Of a stretch of 8,320 bases of DNA, positions 1-6,534 are shown piece after piece (positions within the stretch are counted from its first letter, which is position 1; the number at the start of each line of letters is the position of its first letter). The translations under genes were made by a program, and so were the position numbers. The DNA comes from CALEUX01 sp037439945. Its GTDB lineage: Bacteria > Bacteroidota > Bacteroidia > Bacteroidales > Marinilabiliaceae. Below the pieces are notes generated by a model. It had not been told where the DNA came from, made no database searches, and was given only the letters and a program-made list of their open reading frames with translations. Where the stretch lies: contig JBBIVA010000140.1 of NCBI GenBank assembly GCA_037439945.1, forward strand, positions 1 to 8,320, in the 5' to 3' direction.

Positions 1-336
1 CCCGGCTAAGTCATTAGTTCATTGCCTTTCTAATGACTAATCAGGGTTAAATATTAGAATGATTTGAATGACTTTCTGTTGAATTTCTGTTTATTTGTAA
101 TATTTTTATACTTGCTTATTACCCAACAACTATTAATGGCAGGAAGTTGCATATTAATTTAAGCAACGAAAATTTAAGCAATTGTAATCAGGTCAATTTA
201 TGCTGAATTGCTAAAATTGCATTGTTGATTTAGGAGTTAATGAAACGGATGCCGGTTGTTCGGGGCGGGTGCCCCGATGTACCAGGAAAAGCTATGCGGC
301 CTTAATAAAAAAATATTTACATATGAAACATATTTT
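1..336. other. non-coding leader region with inverted repeats
   Basis: I see no convincing gene here on either strand. It holds an inverted repeat at 9-17/30-38 (AGTCATTAG and CTAATGACT, 12-base loop), which could follow an upstream gene ending at the TAA of bases 7-9, although only two codons of that frame are visible. It also holds a direct repeat AATTTAAGCAA at 156-166 and 171-181, an imperfect inverted repeat at 171-183/206-218, and a GC-rich hairpin at 261-266/271-276. No exact TAnnTTTG promoter box was found upstream of the nuclease gene, so its promoter is not assigned. Confidence 0.5.
261..276. repeat. GC-rich hairpin upstream of the nuclease gene
   Basis: CGGGGC and GCCCCG form a perfect 6-bp stem around the loop GGGT. 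It lies 60 bases before the chosen start codon, in otherwise AT-rich DNA. It could be a structured leader or a remnant of a repetitive element. No T-run follows, so it is not a standard terminator. Confidence 0.45.
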
Positions 337-1179
337 ATGAGTAATTCTCCTCTTATACGAAAAGCCTCGGGTGAAGTACAGCCGTTTTCAACATCAAAAC
401 TTGAAAACTCTTTACGTAAAGCCGGTGCAGATAATTCAGTGATTGAAGAGATTGTTAAGGATATAGAGTCGTGGTTAACCGATGGTATAACAACCCGTAA
501 TATTTACGCCCGCGCATTTATTTTGCTCCGCAGAAAGAAAAGAAGCCTTGCTGCCAGGTACAGTCTTAAAAATGCAATTATGGAACTCGGCCCAACCGGG
601 TATCCCTTCGAAAGATTTGTGGGGCAGGTGTTTAAACATCTTGGATTTGATGTTATGGTAGGGCAGGAAGTTCAGGGACAATGTGTAACCCATGAAGTTG
701 ATGTAATTGCAACAGCTAATGGAACCCAAAGATTAGTTGAATGTAAATATTATAACAGCCAAAGTAAATTTGCAAGCGTGCAAGTTCCGCTGTATATACG
801 GTCAAGGGTTGATGATATTGTGAAAAAGCGTAAATCAATGGCCGAGTTTGAACATCTTTCTTTCGAGGGATGGATAGTTACAAACACCAGGTTTTCTTCC
901 GATGCGATATCATTTGGCAATTGTAGTGGTTTAAACCTTATGAGCTGGAACCATCCACAGGATAACAGTTTAAAAGATTTAATCGAAAGATTCCGGATTT
1001 TTCCTGTAACTACCTTAACCCAACTAACTAAAGCTGAAAAACAATTTCTCCTTAGGAAAGATATTGTTCTTTGCAACCAATTACTTTTTACTCCGGAAGT
1101 TTTGGATAACCTTGAGTTAAATCCCGCAAAACGCCGCAAAGTAATTGAAGAAATTTCTGATTTATGTAATTATTTGTAA
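337..1179 (+). CDS. ATP-cone domain / Mrr-like restriction endonuclease fusion
   Basis: 280-residue predicted cytoplasmic protein joining a nucleotide-binding ATP-cone to a PD-(D/E)XK nuclease. Residues about 5-88 match the ATP-cone pattern (IRKASGEVQPFSTSKLENSL at 7-26, followed by helices and the motif AARYSLKNAIMELGP). Residues about 89-210 match the Mrr fold: E92 in the first helix (PFERFVGQVF), D122 in HEVDVIA, and E135/K137 in LVECKYYN, so a complete set of catalytic residues is present. Residues about 215-280 form a helical tail of unknown role. ATP-cones bind ATP or dATP in ribonucleotide reductases and NrdR, so nucleotide-gated DNA cleavage is an inference. I chose the ATG at 337 because the domain begins directly after it. 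The open frame extends back to 256, but those 27 residues run through the GC-rich hairpin and resemble nothing in the family. There is no methyltransferase or specificity gene beside it. The domain call is firm, the biological role is not. Confidence 0.85.
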   Translation: MSNSPLIRKASGEVQPFSTSKLENSLRKAGADNSVIEEIVKDIESWLTDGITTRNIYARAFILLRRKKRSLAARYSLKNAIMELGPTGYPFERFVGQVFKHLGFDVMVGQEVQGQCVTHEVDVIATANGTQRLVECKYYNSQSKFASVQVPLYIRSRVDDIVKKRKSMAEFEHLSFEGWIVTNTRFSSDAISFGNCSGLNLMSWNHPQDNSLKDLIERFRIFPVTTLTQLTKAEKQFLLRKDIVLCNQLLFTPEVLDNLELNPAKRRKVIEEISDLCNYL

Positions 1180-1189
1180 TAAAAAATTG

Positions 1190-1233
1190 AAAAAGATATT
1201 GAATTTCCTAAATGGGAAATTCAATATCTTTTT
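1190..1233. terminator. bidirectional intrinsic terminator
   Basis: Perfect 19-bp inverted repeat, 1190-1208 paired with 1215-1233, around the 6-base loop TAAATG. The plus strand ends in a T-run and the minus strand ends in the matching run (A-run at 1181-1194). It lies between the stop codons of the convergent nuclease and chemoreceptor genes and should stop transcription from both sides. Confidence 0.88.
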
Positions 1234-1241
1234 TTTAAAAA

Positions 1242-3038
1242 TTATAGCTTATTACTTTTAGCTTTTAGGTTTTTAATTGCCCTTGCCAGCCTGTTTGAAT
1301 AAAGTTTTAATTCATTTGAAATACTGGTAATTCCATCGGCATTAGCTGCATTATATTGTGTAACCTGGTTCAATTCCTGCAAGGCTATATTAATTTGTTC
1401 AACCCCTGTTACCTGTTCCATTGAAGCTGTGGATATTTCACGCACTAAATCGGCTGTTTTTTCTATCTGTGGTGTAATTTCGTCAATAAGAAGATTAGCC
1501 TGGTTTCCTGTACTAAGAGCAATATTTGATGATTTGGTAATCTCCTGGGCAGCAATTTGAGTTCTCTCGGCAAGTTTTCGCACTTCGGTGGCTACCACAG
1601 CAAAACCACGTCCTTCCTGGCCGGCGCGGGCTGCCTCAACAGCAGCATTAAGAGCCAGGATATTGGTTTGAAAGGCAATATCCTTAATAATTAAAATTTT
1701 ATTTGAAATGTCTTCAAGGTTAAAGGCTGCCTCTTTTGCCATTTTATTACTCTCTGTCATTGCATTGGCAGCAATTGTTGAAATTTTCTCTGTTTCTTTT
1801 GAATTGAAGTTGTTTTGTTGAATATTTGAGTACATCTCTTCCATTGATGACGATACCTCCTCAGCCGATGATGCCTGCTGGCTGGCACCTTTGGCAAGTT
1901 CAAGAGCCTTTGAGTTAAGCTCTTCGCTCGAATTTATAATCTCTTCCGAAGTCTGGATTATATCGCTTATTAAAACGTTAAGGTTTTCAGTCATTTTATT
2001 AAGGGCAGTGGCCAGTCGCCCTACTTCATCCTTTCTTTCGGCCTTAACAGAAACAGTAAGGTCACCTTCAGCAACTTTTTCAGCCATTTCAATTCCTTCG
2101 GCAATTGGTTTACCTATTGAATTTGATAAAAACCAGATAAATACCAAGCCAAGGATTATTGTAATTATAATGGTTAAAATCTGAATATTTCGTTGTTGGT
2201 TAACTACCAGCAAGCTGGTATCGCCCATTACTGAAATCTGGTCCAATCCAATATCAGAAGAGGCCTTAATTTCCCACATTACTTTTTTTGCTATTTCATA
2301 GCTTTTAATTTCCAACAACCTTAATTGCTGATAACCACTTACCAGTTGAATGGCATTATTGCATAGGTCGGTTGCCTGGTCTTTAAACCTTCCGGGCGAA
2401 ACCGAATATCGAAGCCCGTTGGCTATTTTCTCAAAATCGGCCTTTAACAAACTTATTGCAACACCTTTTCGTTCATACATGTAATGATTAAGCTCTGCAA
2501 CTTTTTTGTTAAATTGTGCAATAAACTTTAAATCATTGTAACCGGGCGAAGTAAATTGGCTGTTGAATGCAAAAAGCATTTCTCCAAATTCATTTCTGAG
2601 TTTATTGAATTCGGTTGCATTTGATTCATAAGCTTTTCTCGATTCATGATACAAGGAAACCTGTTTTTGCAAATCTTTTAAAAATACCCCTTTTAATTCC
2701 AATTCTTCTAAACTTTCACTGGTTAGGCTTAATAGATGACTAAGAGAAACTTCAAGTTTTGGCAAAACAATATTGGTTTGTGTTTTAAAATGGTTATTAC
2801 CGGTAAAATCAAAAGATCGTGAGTTTTCACTTGTTTCAAGCCAATAACGCATAATTTGGTTTGATCCGTGAACCGTAGGTATATGTAAATCTGATAATTG
2901 CTCCATTTTTTTGGAAATCCTGAACAGGTTAACCAACAGAATTATACCGGTAACTATTGAAATACCTATTACAATGCTAAACCCTGACCCAATTTTATTC
3001 CTGATACTCAAATCCTGCCATTTAAAAAATCTACTCAT
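1242..3038 (-). CDS. transmembrane methyl-accepting chemotaxis protein
   Basis: 598-residue chemoreceptor of the inner membrane. TM1 is about residues 17-38 and TM2 about 287-306. They frame a periplasmic domain of about 250 residues, predicted mostly helical; that length fits a helical bimodular (HBM) sensor, but this is an inference from size. A HAMP domain follows (about 307-358, with P311 and GDLTVSVKAERKDEVGRL). The cytoplasmic signalling hairpin has its tip at about 454-490 (DIAFQTNILALNAAVEAARA and the following GRGFAVVATEVRKLAERT), which contacts CheA and CheW. A methylation-site consensus is visible at about 389-398 (ASSAEEVSSS), and a second, partial one near E541/Q542. There is no C-terminal CheR-binding pentapeptide; the protein ends in KAKSNKL. 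No other che gene is in the window. The ATG at 3038 is followed directly by a short basic segment before TM1. The ligand is unknown. The divergent sugar-binding protein is a possible partner. Confidence 0.95.
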   Translation of the reverse strand: MSRFFKWQDLSIRNKIGSGFSIVIGISIVTGIILLVNLFRISKKMEQLSDLHIPTVHGSNQIMRYWLETSENSRSFDFTGNNHFKTQTNIVLPKLEVSLSHLLSLTSESLEELELKGVFLKDLQKQVSLYHESRKAYESNATEFNKLRNEFGEMLFAFNSQFTSPGYNDLKFIAQFNKKVAELNHYMYERKGVAISLLKADFEKIANGLRYSVSPGRFKDQATDLCNNAIQLVSGYQQLRLLEIKSYEIAKKVMWEIKASSDIGLDQISVMGDTSLLVVNQQRNIQILTIIITIILGLVFIWFLSNSIGKPIAEGIEMAEKVAEGDLTVSVKAERKDEVGRLATALNKMTENLNVLISDIIQTSEEIINSSEELNSKALELAKGASQQASSAEEVSSSMEEMYSNIQQNNFNSKETEKISTIAANAMTESNKMAKEAAFNLEDISNKILIIKDIAFQTNILALNAAVEAARAGQEGRGFAVVATEVRKLAERTQIAAQEITKSSNIALSTGNQANLLIDEITPQIEKTADLVREISTASMEQVTGVEQINIALQELNQVTQYNAANADGITSISNELKLYSNRLARAIKNLKAKSNKL

Positions 3039-3309
3039 AAGGGATGTTTTAAAAATTTGTAATGATTACAAAATAAATTAAAAAAATTATTATTTTCGGT
3101 GGTAACATTTTAAATAATCTTGCGAAATATGTAAGGATTTTATTTTCAGTATTATTTAAGATTTTCCGGTTTATATTATTGATGGGTTTATATAATTTAT
3201 CCTGGACAACAAACTTTTATCATTCACTTCATTTTGATTTTTATTAATAAATGGTAAAAGGTTTAATAAAAATAATTGTTAAATGTTAACATACCTTAAA
3301 ACGAAAAAA
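3039..3309. promoter_or_regulatory. divergent regulatory region between chemoreceptor and sugar-binding protein
   Basis: This 271-base non-coding region must carry both divergent promoters. It holds a perfect 17-bp palindrome at 3056-3072, close to the chemoreceptor start, and a second palindrome around the upstream in-frame ATG of the lipoprotein (3277-3291). An imperfect -7-like box, TAATCTTG at 3115-3122 on the plus strand, is one mismatch from TAnnTTTG but lacks a TTTG -33 element. I could not fix either promoter with confidence. Confidence 0.4.
3056..3072. promoter_or_regulatory. 17-bp perfect palindrome, candidate operator for the chemoreceptor gene
   Basis: TTTGTAAT and ATTACAAA are exact reverse complements around a central G. 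The element lies 17 bases upstream of the chemoreceptor start codon, so it would fall in the 5' untranslated leader or near the promoter. A dimeric transcription factor site is the simplest reading, but no regulator is identified. Confidence 0.45.
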
Positions 3310-4338
3310 ATGCGAAACTGGTTACAATTTTTTCCGGCAATTATAATAATTTGTTTTTTTTCATGTAAAGGCAATGATACCTTTACTGTTGGATATTTAA
3401 ACCCATCGGCCGACAGGTATAGATTTGTTACTGAAGGTAAGTTTATGCAAGAGAGGCTGAAAGAACTGGGTGTTAAAACAATTGAATTGTCAGCCGGTGA
3501 TAATGATATTGTTCAGTTGGAGCAGGGGTATGAATTACTTAAACAGGGTGTTGATTTATTAATAATTGCCCCGGTCAACGGGACAACAATTGCCCCTTTG
3601 GTTCGCGATGCCATGGATCAAGGTGTTAAAGTTGTGGCTTACAACAGGTTGATAAATAATGCCAGATATGACTTGTTCGTTACAGGTGATAATGAGGATA
3701 ATGCAAAACTTTTTTGTAATGCTGCATTAACGCGTAAACCTGTTGGGAACTATGTGGTATTTGCAGGCGACCGTTTCGACAGGAACGGATTCGAACTTAA
3801 ACAACATATTGATTCAATATTAAAACCGCATGTTGATGCCGGAAGAGTAAAAATATTATATGAAACATATATTGAAGGATGGAACCGTCAGCGGGCATCA
3901 TTTGAAATGGAGCAGGTTGTTAGCGCTTACGGAACCAATATTGATGCTGTAATTTCATGTAATGACCCTATGGGTTTGGGGGCTTACGATGTTTTAAAGA
4001 AATATAACGCCGAAAAAGGGGTGGTAATTACAGGCCAGGATGCTACTTTGGCTTTTGTGAAAGGAGTATATAATGGTGATTTAACCATGACCATTTATCA
4101 TCCTCACAAAACCCTGGGATATAAAACTGCTGAATTGATTGCAAGTATCCTTAATGGTGAAAAATGGCAGGGTTCAGGGGTGTCAAAAACTTTTAACGGC
4201 ACTGAATATATTCCAACTTACAAAATAAAATCGGTTGCTGTAACCCGCGAGAACCTTGAAGAGGTTCTTATAAAATCAGGGCAATACTCACTTGAAGAGA
4301 TTAAAAAATATGATAGTGAAAGTCAGTTTAGCCAGTAA
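3310..4338 (+). CDS. XylF-like periplasmic sugar-binding lipoprotein
   Basis: 342-residue solute-binding protein of the type I periplasmic fold (Peripla_BP_4), most like D-xylose-binding XylF. The N-terminus MRNWLQFFPAIIIICFFSC is a lipoprotein signal with lipobox FFSC and Cys19 as the lipidated residue. Lys follows the Cys, and no acidic surface-export motif comes directly after it, so a periplasm-facing anchor is likely. Segments that line up with XylF as I recall it include VVAYNRLIN, TGDNE, IEGWNRQ, SCNDPMG, TGQDA and LTMTIYHP. In the last, XylF has VYKP, so a likely sugar-contacting Lys is His here and the ligand may differ. I chose the ATG at 3310 because it gives a normal-length signal; 3283 is possible and adds nine residues. 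No ABC permease or ATPase gene is adjacent. It is divergent from a chemoreceptor, which suggests sensing as well as, or instead of, uptake. The fold is confident, the ligand is not. Confidence 0.87.
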   Translation: MRNWLQFFPAIIIICFFSCKGNDTFTVGYLNPSADRYRFVTEGKFMQERLKELGVKTIELSAGDNDIVQLEQGYELLKQGVDLLIIAPVNGTTIAPLVRDAMDQGVKVVAYNRLINNARYDLFVTGDNEDNAKLFCNAALTRKPVGNYVVFAGDRFDRNGFELKQHIDSILKPHVDAGRVKILYETYIEGWNRQRASFEMEQVVSAYGTNIDAVISCNDPMGLGAYDVLKKYNAEKGVVITGQDATLAFVKGVYNGDLTMTIYHPHKTLGYKTAELIASILNGEKWQGSGVSKTFNGTEYIPTYKIKSVAVTRENLEEVLIKSGQYSLEEIKKYDSESQFSQ

Positions 4339-4355
4339 GTTAATTTATTAATTTA

Positions 4356-5792
4356 TTATTTATTCTTGTTGATTTTTCGGATTTTGTAGTTGAAAAATGC
4401 AAAAAATATGCTCATAACCGGACTTAAAATATTAAAAAAGCAGTAGGGAAGATACAATTCAGTTGCAACGCCCAAAACCTTTGCCTGTGTGGCGCCACAG
4501 GTATTCCATGGTACAAGTACCGATGTCATTGTACCGGAGTCCTCAAGTGTACGGCTTAAAACTTCAGGTTTTAAGCCTTTTTTTGTGAATGACCCCCTGA
4601 ACATCCTGCCAGGTACAACTATTGATATGTATTGGTCAGATGCTGTTGTATTAAAGAAAAAACAGGTTAATACGGTTGAAGTTACCAATGACCCTGTTGA
4701 CCTGGCCCTTTCAATTATTGGCCTGGTAATTCTTTCAAGCAAACCACTTCCCTCCATTACACCACCAAAAATCATTGCCGAAAGAATTAACCAAACGGTA
4801 TTAAGCATTCCTTTCATTCCCGTGGTCATTAGTAAATCATTTATTACCGTATCGCCTGAATTTAATGTAACAGTTCCAAACATAGCCTGCATAACCCCTA
4901 TGTACGAAGCCTTTACAAAACTTGCATTTTCGCCTGTTATTGTTTGTATTAACCCTGGTTGAAAAATAATTGCAAAAATCCCTCCCAAAAGAGTTCCGAT
5001 TAGCATAGCCGGAATGGCCGGTATTCTGAAAACAATTATGGAAAAAAGTATAACAGGCACAAGAAATAGAAAAGGTGTTATGTTGAATGTAGTATCAATG
5101 GCATTTTTTACGGTGGTAATATCAGCCAAATTTGAATCACTTTTATAGAAAATACCTATGCCAAGAAACAGCAATAGGGTTAATCCCATTGATGGTACGG
5201 TGGTAATAGTCATATAACGTATATGCGTGAAAAGGTCGGTTCCGGCCATGGCAGGAGCAAGGTTGGTTGTATCAGATAATGGCGACATTTTATCACCAAA
5301 GTAAGCACCCGATATTATTGCTCCGGCTACAACTGCCTCGTTAAAGCCTAATGCCTTGCCTATACCTAATAAGGCCACACCTATTGTTGCAACGGTTGAC
5401 CACGAACTACCTGTTACTAAACTCACTATTGAGCTTACAATAACTGTGGTAATTAAAAAAAACCTTGGATTAATTATGTCAAGTCCATAATAAATCATTG
5501 CCGGAACTATACCGCTGAGGAGCCATGTTCCTGCCAGCGAGCCAATTAAAAGGAGTATTATAATTGATGTCATGGCTGTTCCAATCGTTTTTATTATCTG
5601 ATTGTTTAAGGCCTCCCATTTATAACCTAACCGCCAGGCAATAAACATTCCTGTAAATGCAGCAAGTAAAAGGCTTATCTGGTTGGCTCCATCAAGGGTA
5701 TCATCAAATAAAAAAACATTACAGGTTAAAAGAATAATTAATACAATTATTGGTATAAAAGCTACGAAAAGTGATGGCCTTTTTAAATTCAC
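4356..5792 (-). CDS. Na+/H+ antiporter, NhaC family
   Basis: 478-residue inner-membrane secondary transporter that exchanges Na+ for H+ to control cytoplasmic pH and sodium. It has about eleven to twelve hydrophobic segments from residue 9 to the C-terminus. Family motifs are clear: TGSSWSTVATIG at 127-138, SGAYFGDKMSPLSDTTNLAP at 161-180 with conserved charged residues within a membrane region, LNSGDTVINDL at 310-320, GGVMEGSGLL at 343-352, and the late segment NTTASDQYISIVVPGRMF with LEDSGTMTSVLVPWNTCGA. The length is normal for NhaC. The start is GTG at 5792; reading upstream in frame reaches a TAG after eleven codons without an ATG, and the next internal Met is residue 49, inside the membrane domain, so GTG is very probably the true start. 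It is a single-gene unit, convergent with the sugar-binding protein (17 bases apart) and divergent from the PadR operon. NhaC relatives can carry other coupled substrates, such as malate-Na+/lactate in MleN, so strict Na+/H+ specificity is not proven. Confidence 0.92.
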   Translation of the reverse strand: MNLKRPSLFVAFIPIIVLIILLTCNVFLFDDTLDGANQISLLLAAFTGMFIAWRLGYKWEALNNQIIKTIGTAMTSIIILLLIGSLAGTWLLSGIVPAMIYYGLDIINPRFFLITTVIVSSIVSLVTGSSWSTVATIGVALLGIGKALGFNEAVVAGAIISGAYFGDKMSPLSDTTNLAPAMAGTDLFTHIRYMTITTVPSMGLTLLLFLGIGIFYKSDSNLADITTVKNAIDTTFNITPFLFLVPVILFSIIVFRIPAIPAMLIGTLLGGIFAIIFQPGLIQTITGENASFVKASYIGVMQAMFGTVTLNSGDTVINDLLMTTGMKGMLNTVWLILSAMIFGGVMEGSGLLERITRPIIERARSTGSLVTSTVLTCFFFNTTASDQYISIVVPGRMFRGSFTKKGLKPEVLSRTLEDSGTMTSVLVPWNTCGATQAKVLGVATELYLPYCFFNILSPVMSIFFAFFNYKIRKINKNK

Positions 5793-6089
5793 GGGTATAT
5801 TATTTAATAAATTTTGATTGCACTAACCCCTTTGGACCCTTATTATTTATTTGATGTTTGGAAATCATCAATTTTTCAACTTTAGGTATATAATCAATTT
5901 AATTTTTAAACCGGGGCCTGTTATTACATTAATATTAATATGTTTTTTTTAATTATTTAAAAACCGTTATAATAATGACAATATTATTTTTTGGGGGATG
6001 GATAGATGTTGTTCTTATAAAGCTTTATATCAGGATTATAGTATTGGTTGATTTTAATTTTAAAAAAAGTAATATTTTGAGTTAAATAA

Positions 6090-6122
6090 TTTGCTTTTCT
6101 GGTTATTAATATAGTATATTTG
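6090..6122 (+). promoter_or_regulatory. Bacteroidota-type promoter of the PadR operon
   Basis: TTTG at 6090-6093 serves as the -33 element and TATATTTG at 6115-6122 matches the -7 consensus TAnnTTTG exactly, with 21 bases between them, within the usual spacing for the Bacteroidota housekeeping sigma factor. Transcription would start near 6129, giving a leader of about 30 bases before the ATG at 6159. Confidence 0.7.
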
Positions 6123-6132
6123 TAATATACAA
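6114..6132. promoter_or_regulatory. overlapping palindromes, candidate PadR operator
   Basis: Two exact inverted repeats overlap: GTATATT-TGT-AATATAC at 6114-6130 and TTGTA-ATA-TACAA at 6120-6132. They cover the -7 box and predicted start site of the PadR operon. PadR regulators usually bind short dyads containing TGTA or ATGT and the complement, and often repress their own operon, so autorepression by the gene 26 bases downstream is a reasonable inference. Confidence 0.6.
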
Positions 6133-6158
6133 GATGAATAATACAACAAGATACAAAC

Positions 6159-6521
6159 ATGACTACTAAAAATCAATTATCAGATTTATTAACAGCATGG
6201 GAGGATACATATAAAAAGGGTCAGTTAACCCTATGGATTTTCCTGTCGTTAAAAGATGGGAAAAAATACGTTGATGAAATTAAATCCTTTGTTGAAGTTT
6301 ATTCAAGGCATACAATGACTTGTGAGAGCCAGAGCCTATATCGCAACCTTCGAAAGTTTGAACATTTGGGGGTTGTTACATTCGAAACAGGTGAAGGTAA
6401 TAAGGGCCCCGAGCGAAAATACTATTATTTAACCGAAATGGGAGCTGAATTACTTAATCTGTTTTTAGAGAGAAACATAAATCTGTTTTTTAATGAAGAT
6501 ATCCGTAAATTAATTTATTAA
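6159..6521 (+). CDS. PadR-family transcriptional regulator
   Basis: 120-residue winged helix-turn-helix DNA-binding protein. Residues 14-33 form the first helices (WEDTYKKGQLTLWIFLSLKD). The recognition helix is about 57-71 (SQSLYRNLRKFEHLG, the PadR tlYrlLkrLeeeG pattern). The wing follows at 72-92 and contains the typical GPERKYYYLTEMG. The C-terminal helix (about 95-120) probably makes the dimer, and is short, as in small PadR-s1 type proteins with no separate effector domain. The gene has no Shine-Dalgarno sequence. It is the first gene of a two-gene operon: its TAA overlaps the first A of the AGGAGG in front of the membrane-protein gene 13 bases downstream. Small PadR regulators often control an adjacent membrane protein or transporter, and the palindromic site over the promoter supports autoregulation. 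The inducing signal is unknown. Confidence 0.9.
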   Translation: MTTKNQLSDLLTAWEDTYKKGQLTLWIFLSLKDGKKYVDEIKSFVEVYSRHTMTCESQSLYRNLRKFEHLGVVTFETGEGNKGPERKYYYLTEMGAELLNLFLERNINLFFNEDIRKLIY

Positions 6522-6526
6522 GGAGG
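6521..6526 (+). promoter_or_regulatory. full-consensus Shine-Dalgarno AGGAGG
   Basis: AGGAGG lies 8 bases before the ATG at 6535, the ideal spacing. It stands out because the other starts in this window have A-rich leaders with no such motif, and Bacteroidota ribosomes normally make little use of Shine-Dalgarno pairing. It overlaps the last base of the padR stop codon. Confidence 0.75.
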
Positions 6527-6534
6527 AACCAAAA

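Larger units (their letters stand above)
5793..6158. other. AT-rich divergent intergenic region
   Basis: No gene is seen on either strand. It must contain the antiporter promoter (minus strand, not assigned; no exact TAnnTTTG match found) and the PadR operon promoter at its right end. It also contains a perfect 14-bp palindrome TATAAAGCTTTATA at 6016-6029 and an AT-only palindrome ATTAATATTAAT at 5928-5939, which may be chance in DNA of this composition. Confidence 0.5.

Noticed and set aside
475..1139. Two minus-strand reading frames (475-729 and 750-1139) inside the nuclease gene
   Set aside because: They are antisense shadows of a gene with clear domain motifs, and their translations resemble no protein family.
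1891..2184. Plus-strand reading frame of 97 codons inside the chemoreceptor gene
   Set aside because: It is antisense to the HAMP and signalling region and has low-complexity Ser-rich content without motifs.
3240..3251. AT-only palindrome TTTATTAATAAA
   Set aside because: A 12-base dyad of only A and T is likely by chance in this composition.
3310..4338. LacI-type transcription repressor as an alternative to a binding protein
   Set aside because: There is no helix-turn-helix, and a lipoprotein signal precedes the sugar-binding fold.
4489..4962. Plus-strand reading frame of 157 codons inside the antiporter gene
   Set aside because: It is antisense to conserved NhaC motifs. Long antisense frames are common opposite membrane proteins.
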